Positions 24,656-33,769 of a stretch of DNA of 64,000 nucleotides are shown piece by piece. How positions within the stretch are numbered: position 1 is the stretch's first letter; each line of letters opens with the position of its first letter. The stretch is taken from positions 1-64,000 of the forward strand of contig JAEDHK010000007.1 in assembly GCA_016297005.1 (NCBI GenBank), in the 5' to 3' direction. The notes under the pieces were generated by a model, which worked only from the letters and a program-made list of their open reading frames with translations, made no database searches and was not told where the DNA came from. The position numbers and the translations under genes are program-made. This DNA comes from Clostridia bacterium. GTDB lineage: Bacteria; Bacillota; Clostridia; Christensenellales; DTU072.

Positions 24656-25921
24656 ATGAAACTATCGGTAGAACCATTCAAAGGAAAATTGGGCGTGGCC
24701 GTCAGCGGCGGCATGGACAGCATGGTGCTGTTCGACTTGTGCCGCAAAGTACAAAAAAGACTGGTCGTCATCAACATCGAACACGGCATCCGCGGAGAAG
24801 AATCCCTCTCCGACAGCGATTTCGTCGAGTCATACTGCCGTCTGTGCGGCGTGGAGTGTCTGCGTTTTTCGGTCGACACTCTTCATCAGTCGCAACCGGG
24901 AGAAAGCGTAGAGCTTGCCGCGCGCAGACTTCGATACGAAGTTTTTAATCGCCTGCTCAAAGAAAAAACGGTGGACGCCATCGCGCTCGCGCATCACGCC
25001 GACGACAATGCGGAAACCATCCTTATGCGCATCTTTCGCGGAACGGGCGTTCACGGCCTGATCGGCATGAGCGACAGAAAGGGCTTTATACGCCCCCTAC
25101 TCGGCGTCCCGCATAAAGAGATAGAGGCTTATGCCGAAAAAAACAGGATCCCTTACGTTACCGACAGCACCAACCTCGTCGACGACTGCACCCGCAACTA
25201 CATACGGCACGAGATCATGCCTAAAATCATCGCTATGTATCCGGGCGTTATCGAAGCTTTTGCCCGACTGTCCGAAAACGCAAAAGAAGCGGACGAATAC
25301 ATCCTTTCCTGCGCGCCGGGCGCGCAAAAAACTACTTATGGGTATAAGATAAAAGACTGTTTTAGGTATCCGGAAATACTTCAAAAGTATTCTGTAAAAA
25401 AGTTTTTTGAAAAAATAAAAATTTACCAGGACATCGAGAAAAAGCACCTTGACGCGCTGGTCGCCCTGAAAGCCAAACCCAATAATACCGTTGTCGGTCT
25501 TCCTTTCGGGTTCCGTGCGTTAAAGATGAACGACGACCTGTGCTTTTCTTTAAAAGAGCCGGAAATCTTTCTCTCGCGCGCCTTTTCCGAAGACCTTGTT
25601 TTTTCTTACGAGGGCGACCGATTTTCTTTCGTTCGCGGAACGGAAATGAAACGCGGCTTTACTCTCGACCCGACCAAGATACCTGCCGGCGCCGTTGTCC
25701 GCGCCCGCAAAGACGGCGATACGTTCCGCCGCGTCAACGGTAAGAATAAACTGCTCGGAGACTTCCTCAACGGCAAAAAACTGAAAGCTTTTGAAAAAGA
25801 AAAACTGCTCGTTCTTGCCGACGGAAACACCGTCCTGGCAATATTGGGCGTAGAAACTGCGGACGCCGTCAAAGCCGAACCGGAAGGTCCCTTCCTGCAT
25901 ATCGTCAAAGAAAAAGAATGA
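24656..25921 (+). CDS. tilS: tRNA(Ile)-lysidine synthase
   Basis: A 421-residue ATPase that adds lysine to C34 of the CAU anticodon of tRNA-Ile2, changing both its codon and amino-acid identity. The PP-loop is VAVSGGMDSMVLFDL (about 12-26). LAHHADDNAETILMRIFRGTGVHGLIGM (about 100-128) is the family's conserved core. The C-terminal domain has the GDTFRRVNGKNKLLGDFLNGKKL pattern of long TilS proteins. A much longer frame starting at 24218 would run through the divergent gene and both promoters and is rejected. It overlaps the next gene by 4 bases. Confidence 0.93.
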   Translation: MKLSVEPFKGKLGVAVSGGMDSMVLFDLCRKVQKRLVVINIEHGIRGEESLSDSDFVESYCRLCGVECLRFSVDTLHQSQPGESVELAARRLRYEVFNRLLKEKTVDAIALAHHADDNAETILMRIFRGTGVHGLIGMSDRKGFIRPLLGVPHKEIEAYAEKNRIPYVTDSTNLVDDCTRNYIRHEIMPKIIAMYPGVIEAFARLSENAKEADEYILSCAPGAQKTTYGYKIKDCFRYPEILQKYSVKKFFEKIKIYQDIEKKHLDALVALKAKPNNTVVGLPFGFRALKMNDDLCFSLKEPEIFLSRAFSEDLVFSYEGDRFSFVRGTEMKRGFTLDPTKIPAGAVVRARKDGDTFRRVNGKNKLLGDFLNGKKLKAFEKEKLLVLADGNTVLAILGVETADAVKAEPEGPFLHIVKEKE

Positions 25922-27237
25922 TCAACGTACCGAACGACCTGAAAGAATTTGCTTTACTCTTTCCCGTTCCTTTATATCTTGTGGGCGGGTACGTTCGCGA
26001 CGCTCTTTGCGGAAAAGTTTCGGATGATTTCGATATCTGTTCTTCCCTCTCCGCCGACGAAGTAAAAGATCTGCTTGACGGTACGCCCTATAAAATATCC
26101 GTTATTAAGCGCAACACCGGCACGGTCGGTATCCGCTACAAAAACAGCGAGTGGCAATATACCGCTTTCCGCACCGATAACTATTCCGGCGGGCACACCC
26201 CTTCTTCGATTTCTGCAACGGACATCAACGGCGACGCATACCGAAGAGACTTTAAAGCCAACGCCGTTTATTACGATATAAAAAGAAACGAAATCGTCGA
26301 TCCCCTCGGCGGAGCAAAAGACGTAGAAAACAGAGTTCTTTCCGCTACCCGAGATCCGAAAAAGGTCTTTTCCGAAGACGGCCTCCGATTGATGCGCCTG
26401 GCCCGGCAATCATCCGAAACCGGTTTTTCCGTACATCCGGACACGCTGACGGGAGCGCGTGAAAACGCCGAAAAAATAGATGAAATTGCCGCAGAGCGTA
26501 TACAAACGGAGTTGGAACGGATTCTTCTTTCTCCAAAGCCGTCCGTAGGACTCATCCTCTTGCGTGAAGAAAAGATTCTCGAACGTATTCTGCCGGAACT
26601 GGACGCGGCTTACGGCCTGCCGCAAAGAAAAGACTTTCATCGATACGACGTGTTCGGGCACATTCTCGCTACCGTGGACGCTGCCGACAAATCGGTAGTA
26701 ACAGCGGCCCTCTTTCACGATATCGGCAAGCCGGCCTGCTACAAAAAATCAGGCAACTACCACGGCCATAACGAAGTCGGCGCCGAACTATGTCGCGTCA
26801 TCATGAACAGATTACGATATCCGAAATACAGGATTATGGAGACGGTTCGTCTCGTTTTCTTACATATGTTCGATCTCGACGGGAGGACCAATGAGAACAA
26901 AGTGCGCCTTTTCGTACAAGAAAACCATGACCTGCTCCAAAAACTTTGCCTAGTAAAAGACGCCGACATGATCGGTTGCGGATACGTGCCGGCAGGCCCT
27001 TCTCCATCCTCTGTGCGCCTGCAAAAAACGTACGCCGAAATGAAAGCGGAAGGTGTGCCTTTTTCCGTCTCCGACTTACTCGTAAGCGGCCGGGACATAC
27101 CGGAAGATAAAGTCCCGAAAAGCAAGCGTCAGCAGGCTTTAAACAGGCTTCTGCGCGCCTGCGCCGTGGTAGGTTCCTCCTTGACAACCAAAGAAAAACA
27201 ATTACAATATATAATAAACAATTCAAAAGGATGGTAA
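25918..27237 (+). CDS. CCA-adding enzyme / poly(A) polymerase-type nucleotidyltransferase with HD domain
   Basis: A 439-residue class II nucleotidyltransferase. The head has LVGGYVRDAL followed by DDFDICSS, the two catalytic carboxylates of the polymerase-beta fold, then YRRDFKANAV and the ATP/CTP-selecting region DGLRLMRLARQ. A C-terminal HD domain has ALFHDIGK (about 263). This domain layout matches CCA-adding enzymes of Firmicutes, which build or repair the 3' CCA of tRNAs. The one tRNA here already encodes CCA, so repair is a likely role. Co-transcribed with tilS, another tRNA enzyme. Confidence 0.88.
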   Translation: MINVPNDLKEFALLFPVPLYLVGGYVRDALCGKVSDDFDICSSLSADEVKDLLDGTPYKISVIKRNTGTVGIRYKNSEWQYTAFRTDNYSGGHTPSSISATDINGDAYRRDFKANAVYYDIKRNEIVDPLGGAKDVENRVLSATRDPKKVFSEDGLRLMRLARQSSETGFSVHPDTLTGARENAEKIDEIAAERIQTELERILLSPKPSVGLILLREEKILERILPELDAAYGLPQRKDFHRYDVFGHILATVDAADKSVVTAALFHDIGKPACYKKSGNYHGHNEVGAELCRVIMNRLRYPKYRIMETVRLVFLHMFDLDGRTNENKVRLFVQENHDLLQKLCLVKDADMIGCGYVPAGPSPSSVRLQKTYAEMKAEGVPFSVSDLLVSGRDIPEDKVPKSKRQQALNRLLRACAVVGSSLTTKEKQLQYIINNSKGW

Positions 27238-27241
27238 AAAT

Positions 27242-27853
27242 ATGGACTGGCATATCGACGACTACAAAGCGGAATTTTTGCGCATTTATAACGAAAACAT
27301 TCATCGCCCCGGTGCGGACAAGCTGCTCGAATGGCTGACCAACAAGAGCGACTTCTTTTATGCGCCCGCTTCGACAAAGTTCCACTCCAATCGTATGGGC
27401 GGACTGTGCGAACACAGCGTCAAGGCCTACTATCGTTTTATACAGAATCTGCAAAACGAGTATGAAGAAAGCGAAGAAGGATGGGAGGGCGTCCTTTCTC
27501 CGGAAAGCGCGGCCATTATCGCCCTGCTCCACGATCTCTGCAAAGTCAATATGTACAAGGTCGATTATCGCAATGTCAAAGTGAACGGCGAATGGGTGCA
27601 AAAGCCCTACTATACCACCGAAGACGACCTGCCGTACGGCCACGGAGAAAAGTCTGTCTATATGATCGGCGGTTTTATGCGTTTATCGCGGGAAGAAGCC
27701 ATGGCCATCAACTGGCACATGGGCGCTTACGATCTACGCGTGCAAGGCGGAAGCTATGCGCTCAGCGACGCATACTATAAGTTCCCCACGGCTCTTCTCT
27801 TTCACATTGCGGACGTACAAACCACTTACCTCGACGAAACCATCGAAAAATAA
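27242..27853 (+). CDS. HD-domain hydrolase
   Basis: A 203-residue protein with the HD metal site: MGGLCEHSVKAYY (His, about 56), LLHDLCKVNMY (His-Asp, about 97), and later His in NWHMGAYDLR and Asp in FHIADVQTTY. Such proteins cleave phosphate esters of nucleotides; the substrate is not evident. It follows the nucleotidyltransferase by 4 bases and likely belongs to the tilS unit. GGATGG serves as ribosome-binding site. Confidence 0.8.
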   Translation: MDWHIDDYKAEFLRIYNENIHRPGADKLLEWLTNKSDFFYAPASTKFHSNRMGGLCEHSVKAYYRFIQNLQNEYEESEEGWEGVLSPESAAIIALLHDLCKVNMYKVDYRNVKVNGEWVQKPYYTTEDDLPYGHGEKSVYMIGGFMRLSREEAMAINWHMGAYDLRVQGGSYALSDAYYKFPTALLFHIADVQTTYLDETIEK

Positions 27854-27918
27854 TCCTTTTAGGAAAAAGAAACCTTTACGTCCGTTGTCGTGCCGAAAAG
27901 AAATAACCCTTTAAAAAA

Positions 27919-27942
27919 GGCCGGGGAAGCAATTCCTCGGCC
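27919..27942. terminator. Bidirectional terminator between the HD gene and parB
   Basis: A 10-bp stem with one G-T pair on the + strand (27919-27928 with 27933-27942). T-rich runs follow on both strands, which suits the two convergent genes. Confidence 0.85.
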
Positions 27943-27964
27943 CGTTTTGTTTTACCTTTATAAT

Positions 27965-28840
27965 TTATTTTTTTAAACTCTCAATGATATCGTAAATACG
28001 TTGCAGATCGTCGTTGGAAAAATAGTCGATACAAATTCTTCCTTTCGTTTCATTGCCCATCAGTTTGACTTTGGTGGAGAACACGCGCGTCATATCGTTA
28101 ACGAATTCTCTCATTTCCACCGTCATCTTGGCGCGGACTCTTTCCGTCATGCGGGAGGGCTTCGTTTCCGGTTTGAAATAATACTTGACTTGTTTTTCGA
28201 TCTCGCGGACGCTCCAACCTTCGTTTACGCATTCGGTTGCCATTCTGATCTGCGCCAAAGGATCGACGACAGGCAGCAAGGCGCGCGCGTGCCCCGCGCT
28301 CAATTTGCCGCTTTTTACCAATTCTTTCACTTCGTTGGTCAGATTTAATAAGCGAAGCGTATTGGCAAGGGCCGAGCGGGACTTTCCTAATTTTTGCGCA
28401 ATCTCGTCCTGCGTCAGGCCATGCGCCGTCATGAGTTCTTTTATCGCTTCCGCTTCTTCGATGGCATTCAAATCTTCTCGTTGAAGATTTTCGATCAGAC
28501 TGATCTCCTTAACTTGCAGATCGTCGTAATTTTTAATGATGACGGGTATTTCCGTAAGATCGGCCATAATGGCGGCACGATAGCGTCTTTCTCCGGCAAT
28601 AATAACGTATTTCTCGTCCTCTTTACGAACCACGACGGGCTGAATGATACCGTTACTGCGGATGGATTGCGAAAGCTCGATCAAACTCTCGTTATTAAAA
28701 CTTTTTCGGGGTTGGTCGGGATTCGGCCGGATCATCTCCACAGCCACTTTATAAACTTTTTCGTCCGCCTTTACTTCGTCCCGAACATCTTCGATGTTTG
28801 CAAGCAAAGCTCCCAATCCGCGTTTGAGTTGTTTCGCCAT
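27965..28840 (-). CDS. parB: Chromosome-partitioning protein ParB (Spo0J type)
   Basis: A 291-residue ParB. The start KQLKRGLGALLANIED matches the N-terminus of chromosomal ParB/Spo0J. The CTP-binding core has IAGERRYRAAIMA (GERRxR, about 88), and the HTH region reads LTQDEIAQKLGKSRSALANTLRLLNL (about 145-170). It binds parS sites, slides along DNA as a CTP clamp and loads SMC. It lies just downstream of rsmG, as in the rsmG-noc-soj-spo0J cluster of other Firmicutes, but no parA/soj gene is present here. AGGTGG precedes the ATG at 28840. Confidence 0.9.
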   Translation of the reverse strand: MAKQLKRGLGALLANIEDVRDEVKADEKVYKVAVEMIRPNPDQPRKSFNNESLIELSQSIRSNGIIQPVVVRKEDEKYVIIAGERRYRAAIMADLTEIPVIIKNYDDLQVKEISLIENLQREDLNAIEEAEAIKELMTAHGLTQDEIAQKLGKSRSALANTLRLLNLTNEVKELVKSGKLSAGHARALLPVVDPLAQIRMATECVNEGWSVREIEKQVKYYFKPETKPSRMTERVRAKMTVEMREFVNDMTRVFSTKVKLMGNETKGRICIDYFSNDDLQRIYDIIESLKK

Positions 28841-28870
28841 GATAACCACCTGTTTTTATTTTGTACAATA

Positions 28871-28899
28871 ATTATATCATGCGTATTTTTTTTTGTAAA
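28871..28899 (-). promoter_or_regulatory. parB promoter
   Basis: On the minus strand, TTTACA (28894-28899), 17 bases, TATAAT (28871-28876). It lies right after the rsmG stop codon and lets parB be expressed apart from rsmG. Confidence 0.7.
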
Positions 28900-28902
28900 C
28901 CC

Positions 28903-29589
28903 TCACAACGGCGAAATTCTTGGTTTATTTTGTAGCCTGGGATACCTATCCGGAGTTTTGGACGCTTTTTCAAACACAAGCACGGTCCGTTTATCGCCGT
29001 ACAGAAGAAATTCTTCCCGGCAAAGCAGTTTTCCGCCGAGAATACGTAAAGCGCGTTCTGATTGCGTCAGTTCTTCTTCCGCGTTTCCTTTATAAGCGAC
29101 GAAAACGCCCCCGACGCGCACCAAAGGCAGGACGCATTCGAGCAAGGTCGGCAAAGGGGCAACCGCGCGAGCTACCGCCGCGTCGAACTTTTCCCGATAC
29201 GTTTTCGCGCCTTCCTCCGCGCGCATATGTACGGGCGTTACGTCGGACAGACCCATCTTTTCGGTCAAAGACTGCAAAAAGACGATTCTTTTATTCAGAC
29301 TGTCCATCAACGTGAATTTCAGATCCGGACGAACGATCTTAATCGGTACGGCAGGAAATCCGGCTCCGCTTCCTACGTCTACGACGGTCGCGTTGCGCGG
29401 CAAAAACTTCTCGCCCAAAACGCTGTCCAAAAAATGCTTGACGGCGATCTCCCGATCGTCGGTTATCGCCGTAAGATTAACTTTTTCGTTATACTCTTTC
29501 AGATATTCACGGTAGAGGACAAACAGATTTTCCTGTTCGACCGTAAGGCTTTTTCCTGCTTCCGAAAAGATTTTTGCAACGTCGTTCAT
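28903..29589 (-). CDS. rsmG: 16S rRNA (guanine527-N7)-methyltransferase
   Basis: A 228-residue SAM-dependent methyltransferase (GidB). Motif I is VVDVGSGAGFPAVPIKI (about 66-82), followed by FTLMDSLNKRIVFLQ and RAEEGA, all typical of RsmG. It methylates G527 of 16S rRNA; loss gives low-level streptomycin resistance in other bacteria. The ATG at 29589 lies 2 bases after the stop of the protease gene upstream, so translation is coupled. Confidence 0.95.
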   Translation of the reverse strand: MNDVAKIFSEAGKSLTVEQENLFVLYREYLKEYNEKVNLTAITDDREIAVKHFLDSVLGEKFLPRNATVVDVGSGAGFPAVPIKIVRPDLKFTLMDSLNKRIVFLQSLTEKMGLSDVTPVHMRAEEGAKTYREKFDAAVARAVAPLPTLLECVLPLVRVGGVFVAYKGNAEEELTQSERALRILGGKLLCREEFLLYGDKRTVLVFEKASKTPDRYPRLQNKPRISPL

Positions 29590-29591
29590 TA

Positions 29592-31160
29592 TCAGCTCAC
29601 TTCGTTGATACATTCTTCCGTCATGACGAAATCAGCCGTTCCGCGGATGGTATCCTGACCTTCCGTACGATCGTACGTTATCGTGAGGGTATCTCCCGTA
29701 CGCATCGTCAGCATCAGATCGACGATGATGAAAGAACGGTCCACTTCGTGTTCTTCATAGACGCTCTCCGGATCTCCGACGTGGTGGATCTTTACCGAAA
29801 CAAGAACGTCCCCTGCTTTTAATTTTCCATCGGAAAGACTTCCCGAAGATATTTCCACAACCTTAATTTTTTCTTTTATTTTTACCTTTCCTGTACTCGC
29901 GTCCATCACGGCGCTACTCTGGCAGGAAGAAATGGTAATGCCGAGCATACATTTACGAACGTCGGCATTCTTATTCGCGCTATCTTTATAATAAAGAATA
30001 TTTTCCACAATATACTTCACAACGTTGGAGGGGAGCGCATATCCGATGTTTTCTACGTTAATAACGGTAGATTTCGCGTTGACAATACCAATTATTTTGC
30101 CTTCGTCATCGAACAAGCCGCCGCCGCTGTTTCCGGAGTTAATGGCTGCGTCGACGCGCATAACGCGGAAAGAAGCGTATTCTCCGCTGTTGTCCAACAG
30201 CTCCATGACGAGGTTTTCGCTGTCCACGCTGACGACGCCCTTGGTTACGGAAATGCCCTTACTTTTGGCGTTGCCCACCGCATAGGCGGCCTGTCCCGCA
30301 ACAACCTCGTTACTGTCGGCAAAGTCGACCGCCACCGCATTACTGTTCTTTAAAATCTCGCTGTTCTCTACGTACAAAACGGCAATATCGTAATGTTGAG
30401 ACCCCCCGACGTAGGTCGCTTCGATTCCCATGCCGCGATAGTCCGGCACTCCGGTCAGGTTTTCTTGCTCGACAAAATCGTCCGTGTAGAACTCGGTGCC
30501 TTTTACCTCGCTGCCATACAGATAAACAAGAATATCGTCGCTGATTCCCTGTTGACTGGCCACGTTGTATACAAGATGATAGTTTGTTACGATATACGCG
30601 CTGCCTTCCTCTTTATTGATGGAGTAGATTGCACCGCTTCCGGCCGTCATGGCGATCTGCGTTCCCGTCTGGTAACCGCCGCTTCTATAGGTAAAAGACG
30701 TATTTTGCACGTCAAAACGGCAGTATACGGACACCGTGCCGAACAACGCGTTTTTCGATACTCCCGTTTCTTTACTGACGCTGAAATAATCTTCCAAAAA
30801 GTCGAAATACGATCCGGTATAACCTTTCTTCTGCGCTTCCGCGTAGAGATCGCCGGCGGTAATGGACGCGTCTTTACCGTTCATTCCGTCGTTTCCTTTT
30901 AAGTATTCGAGCCACTCTTTTTCCGTTCCGGAAAACCCGTTTCTGACGGCGATATCATAGGCGGATTCTCCTTTGATGCATTTTAAAAAGTCATCCATCG
31001 TCCCTTCGAATCCATTCTCCACCGCCAACGCGTAACATGCGTCGAGAGAGACGTCTCCGCCGGAAGTCTTTTTTTCGCCGCTCTCTCCGCACGCCGCCAA
31101 TGTTAGCAGCATCAGCATCATCGTTGCGACCGTAGCAATGATAAGTAGCTTCTTTTTCAT
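29592..31160 (-). CDS. HtrA-like serine protease lipoprotein (copy 1)
   Basis: A 522-residue surface lipoprotein (lipobox TLAAC, Cys24). The N-terminal 120 residues hold three copies of a 23-35 residue module of the type AYDIAVRNGFSGTEKEWLEYLKG, common next to collagen-like stretches in clostridial surface proteins; a short NDGMNGKDA remnant follows. The trypsin-like domain has the full triad: His in NYHLVYN (about 194), Asp in YDIAVLYV (about 255) and Ser in INSGNSGGGLF (about 340). A PDZ-like C-terminal domain (about 400-522) completes the DegP/HtrA plan. It probably degrades or checks misfolded exported proteins. A tandem paralogue lies upstream. Confidence 0.85.
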   Translation of the reverse strand: MKKKLLIIATVATMMLMLLTLAACGESGEKKTSGGDVSLDACYALAVENGFEGTMDDFLKCIKGESAYDIAVRNGFSGTEKEWLEYLKGNDGMNGKDASITAGDLYAEAQKKGYTGSYFDFLEDYFSVSKETGVSKNALFGTVSVYCRFDVQNTSFTYRSGGYQTGTQIAMTAGSGAIYSINKEEGSAYIVTNYHLVYNVASQQGISDDILVYLYGSEVKGTEFYTDDFVEQENLTGVPDYRGMGIEATYVGGSQHYDIAVLYVENSEILKNSNAVAVDFADSNEVVAGQAAYAVGNAKSKGISVTKGVVSVDSENLVMELLDNSGEYASFRVMRVDAAINSGNSGGGLFDDEGKIIGIVNAKSTVINVENIGYALPSNVVKYIVENILYYKDSANKNADVRKCMLGITISSCQSSAVMDASTGKVKIKEKIKVVEISSGSLSDGKLKAGDVLVSVKIHHVGDPESVYEEHEVDRSFIIVDLMLTMRTGDTLTITYDRTEGQDTIRGTADFVMTEECINEVS

Positions 31161-31270
31161 GTATCCTCCGAGGTTCTTTTTCCTTATTCTATATATAGTA
31201 TTGCCCTTTACTTAAACACATATTTAAATACTATTATATATGTGCGCCGCGGGCAGAAGAATTTTCGCTC

Positions 31271-32794
31271 TCAGCCGATTTCGACAATACATTCTTCCGT
31301 CATCAAAAACTGTGCCGATTCTTCTTCGCCGTCACGGGAATAGGTCACGGTTACCTTATCGCCCACGCGCATGGTCAGCATCAGATCAACGATGATAAAA
31401 GAGCGATCGATGACGTATTCTTCCGTTGTTCCGCCTATCCGTTCAACGGACAAAGTAAGCAGAACGTCCCCTGCTTGCAATTCCCCGTCGGCAAGACTGT
31501 CTGCCGTTACTTCGGACACGACGACTTTCTCTTTAATCTTAGCCCGCCCGTCTTCGGTACGAATGGCGCTGCTTTCTTCCACGCCCACGTTAATACCAAG
31601 AAGGCACTTACGTACGTCGAAAGATTTATTTACGTCGTCTTTATAATAGAGAATGTTTTCTACAATGTATTTTACCACGTTTGACGGCAAAGCATAACCC
31701 ATACTCTCCACGTTTTGTTCGACCGTACGCGCATTGACGATACCGAGCAACTTCCCGTCCGAACCAAACAGTCCCCCGCCGCTGTTGCCCGAATTGATCG
31801 CCGTATCGATGCGCATTACGCGGAAAGTCGCATAACTGCTCTCATCGGCCGCCACAAGGGTTATCTTTTCGCTGTCGACGCTGATGACGCCTTTGGTTAC
31901 GGAAATGCCTTTCGCCTCCGCATTGCCTACGGCATAGGCCACCTGCCCGACGCCGATCTCGTTACTATCGGCAAAAGTAACGGCCTGAACGTCAGCGCTC
32001 TTCAATCTGTCGCTCTGAATTTTCAGAACGGCAATGTCGTAATACATAGAGCCACCCACGTAGGTCGCCATGATGCCCATGCCCTCTTCGCTTACGGCGC
32101 TATCTCCGAATAACTCTTGCGTATAGAATTCGCTCCCGACGATCTCGCTGCCGTATAAGCTCACGCAGATATGATCGCTGATGCCGGTGGTACTGCTTGA
32201 ATTATAAACGACGTGGTAATTTGTGATGACGTAAGCTTCTCCCGTGTCTCTGTTAATACTGTAAAAAACGCCGCTTCCCGCCGAGGTGGTAGTTACTTCC
32301 TGTATTTCATAGTAAAAAAAGTTTCCTACACGCTGTTCCACAATAAAAGAGCAGATGATCGACACCGAAGAAAACAGGTTGTCTCTGTTCAGGCCCGTTT
32401 CGCCGTTTAACGTCAGATATTGTGCCAGGAATTCGTAAAACGTGCCGCTGAAATCTTTTTCCGCCGCTTCTTCATAAACGTCGTACACGGTCATATGCGC
32501 GTCTTGTCCGTCTATACCGTTGTCTCCTTTCTCTCCTTTAAGCGACAAAAGCCATTCCGCTTCCGTCCCTTCAAAACCGTTCTTTACGGCAATATCATAA
32601 GCCGATTCTCCTTTCAACGTCGCCAAAAAATCAGCGAGCGTACCTTCGTATCCGTATGCCACCGCTTGCGAATACAGTTCTTCCGCCGAATTCGATTGTT
32701 CCTCCGTTTCCGTATTCGTATTATTGCACGCGACGAGCATGAGCATACAAATAACGACAAGAAACGCGCCGGTTATGACAGTCTTTTTTTTCAT
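31271..32794 (-). CDS. HtrA-like serine protease lipoprotein (copy 2, tandem paralogue)
   Basis: A 507-residue paralogue of the downstream protease, alike along its whole length. Lipobox MLVAC (Cys23), the same NGFEGTEAEWLLSLKG modules, then a short collagen-like GEKGDNGIDGQDA. Triad: His in NYHVVYN, Asp in YDIAVLKI, Ser in INSGNSGGGLF. The most variable parts are the modules and the region just before the protease domain, which suggests different targets or localisation. A good TATAAT lies at 32827-32832 on the minus strand, but the -35 box is poor. GGGAGG is the ribosome-binding site. Confidence 0.85.
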   Translation of the reverse strand: MKKKTVITGAFLVVICMLMLVACNNTNTETEEQSNSAEELYSQAVAYGYEGTLADFLATLKGESAYDIAVKNGFEGTEAEWLLSLKGEKGDNGIDGQDAHMTVYDVYEEAAEKDFSGTFYEFLAQYLTLNGETGLNRDNLFSSVSIICSFIVEQRVGNFFYYEIQEVTTTSAGSGVFYSINRDTGEAYVITNYHVVYNSSSTTGISDHICVSLYGSEIVGSEFYTQELFGDSAVSEEGMGIMATYVGGSMYYDIAVLKIQSDRLKSADVQAVTFADSNEIGVGQVAYAVGNAEAKGISVTKGVISVDSEKITLVAADESSYATFRVMRIDTAINSGNSGGGLFGSDGKLLGIVNARTVEQNVESMGYALPSNVVKYIVENILYYKDDVNKSFDVRKCLLGINVGVEESSAIRTEDGRAKIKEKVVVSEVTADSLADGELQAGDVLLTLSVERIGGTTEEYVIDRSFIIVDLMLTMRVGDKVTVTYSRDGEEESAQFLMTEECIVEIG

Positions 32795-32868
32795 ACGAAA
32801 ATCCCTCCCGTACTATTTTTGTACACATTATAATACCGTTTCTTAAAAAAAAACTAAAAAAACAGATA

Positions 32869-33459
32869 TTATTTTTTACTAAACGCGCAACCGCAAAAGT
32901 TCTGGCGATACAGATCGTATTCCCGACATAATTCTCCGCTTCGGACGTTCCCTCCCCGCTTTTTGAAATCGGAGCAAAGATATTCCGGTCCGCCCTCCCT
33001 TTGCAAGGATAAGCCGATCGCGTTGAGTAGTTCGGCGTTTTTCAGTGGCGACAAAGTAAGCGTAGTTGCAAAAAAGTCGCACCCCTCTTCTTTCGCTTTC
33101 TTTTCGGTCTCCGCAAGGCGCAAACGGTAACACTTTTCGCACCTGGGGCCCCTTTCGGGCGCTTCTTCCAAACCTCTTGCTTCCCGCAAGAATTCTTCCG
33201 GATCGTAAGACGCCACGATCAACCTCGTTTCAGGCGCGTAAAGAGACAAAAATCGTTCCAACTCCCCAGCGCGCTTATCGTATTCTTCCCGAGTGGAAAT
33301 ATTGGGATTGTAAAAAAAGATCGTCACGTCGAAGTGCGTCAATAACCGATCGACGCATCCGCTTGCACAGGGGGCGCAACAGGCGTGCAGGAGCAGTTTT
33401 TTTTCGTCTCCCTTTTCCGCAATCTGTCTTTCCATGACCAAATCGTAATTCTGTTTCAT
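32869..33459 (-). CDS. queH: Epoxyqueuosine reductase QueH
   Basis: A 196-residue iron-sulphur enzyme (DUF208/QueH) for the last step of queuosine synthesis on tRNA, the alternative to cobalamin-dependent QueG. Conserved Cys are seen as HACCAPCASGC near the start, RCEKCYRLR (about 100) and NFCGC at the end; these hold the Fe-S cluster and the adjoining metal. The ATG at 33459 has TAGGAAA just upstream. No other queuosine genes are in the window, so the precursor may be made elsewhere or salvaged. Confidence 0.9.
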   Translation of the reverse strand: MKQNYDLVMERQIAEKGDEKKLLLHACCAPCASGCVDRLLTHFDVTIFFYNPNISTREEYDKRAGELERFLSLYAPETRLIVASYDPEEFLREARGLEEAPERGPRCEKCYRLRLAETEKKAKEEGCDFFATTLTLSPLKNAELLNAIGLSLQREGGPEYLCSDFKKRGGNVRSGELCREYDLYRQNFCGCAFSKK

Positions 33460-33518
33460 GTTTCCTATTTTAGCAAAATTTCGACTAAAAAACAACTCTT
33501 TAAAAAAAGAAGAGAATG

Positions 33519-33734
33519 TTACTTCCCTTCTTTACAATTTATTTGATGTCCAATCAACTCGTCTATTGAAAGACCAAAAACATCCGCCAATGCGACACAT
33601 TGACAGATATTGGGGATCCCTTTATCCAATTCTATCCAGCTAATGGTATTCTGTGGCAAACCCGTAAGTTTAGAAACCTGCGTTTGCGTCATACCGCTTG
33701 ATATTCTTGCATCTCTGATTTCTTTTCCGTACAT
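33519..33734 (-). CDS. XRE-family HTH repressor
   Basis: A 71-residue protein that is one Cro/CI helix-turn-helix: IRDARISSGMTQTQVSKLTGLPQNTISWIELDKGIPNICQCVALADVFGLSIDELIG. It should bind the AGCAATATnTTGCT sites at 33747-33760 and 33777-33790 and control itself and the divergent membrane protein gene. Two ATGs are possible (33737, 33734); neither has a ribosome-binding site. TAAACT at 33742-33747 with an upstream TG could be an extended -10 box that would start the mRNA at the second ATG. Confidence 0.8.
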   Translation of the reverse strand: MYGKEIRDARISSGMTQTQVSKLTGLPQNTISWIELDKGIPNICQCVALADVFGLSIDELIGHQINCKEGK

Positions 33735-33746
33735 CAACTATAGTTT

Positions 33747-33760
33747 AGCAATATATTGCT
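33747..33760. promoter_or_regulatory. Operator 1 of the XRE/membrane protein pair
   Basis: A perfect 14-bp palindrome, AGCAATATATTGCT, beside the start of the XRE gene. Confidence 0.7.
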
Positions 33761-33769
33761 TCGCCAGTC

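Noticed and set aside
28841..28902. parS site next to parB
   Set aside because: No TGTTTCACGTGAAACA-like palindrome was seen there.
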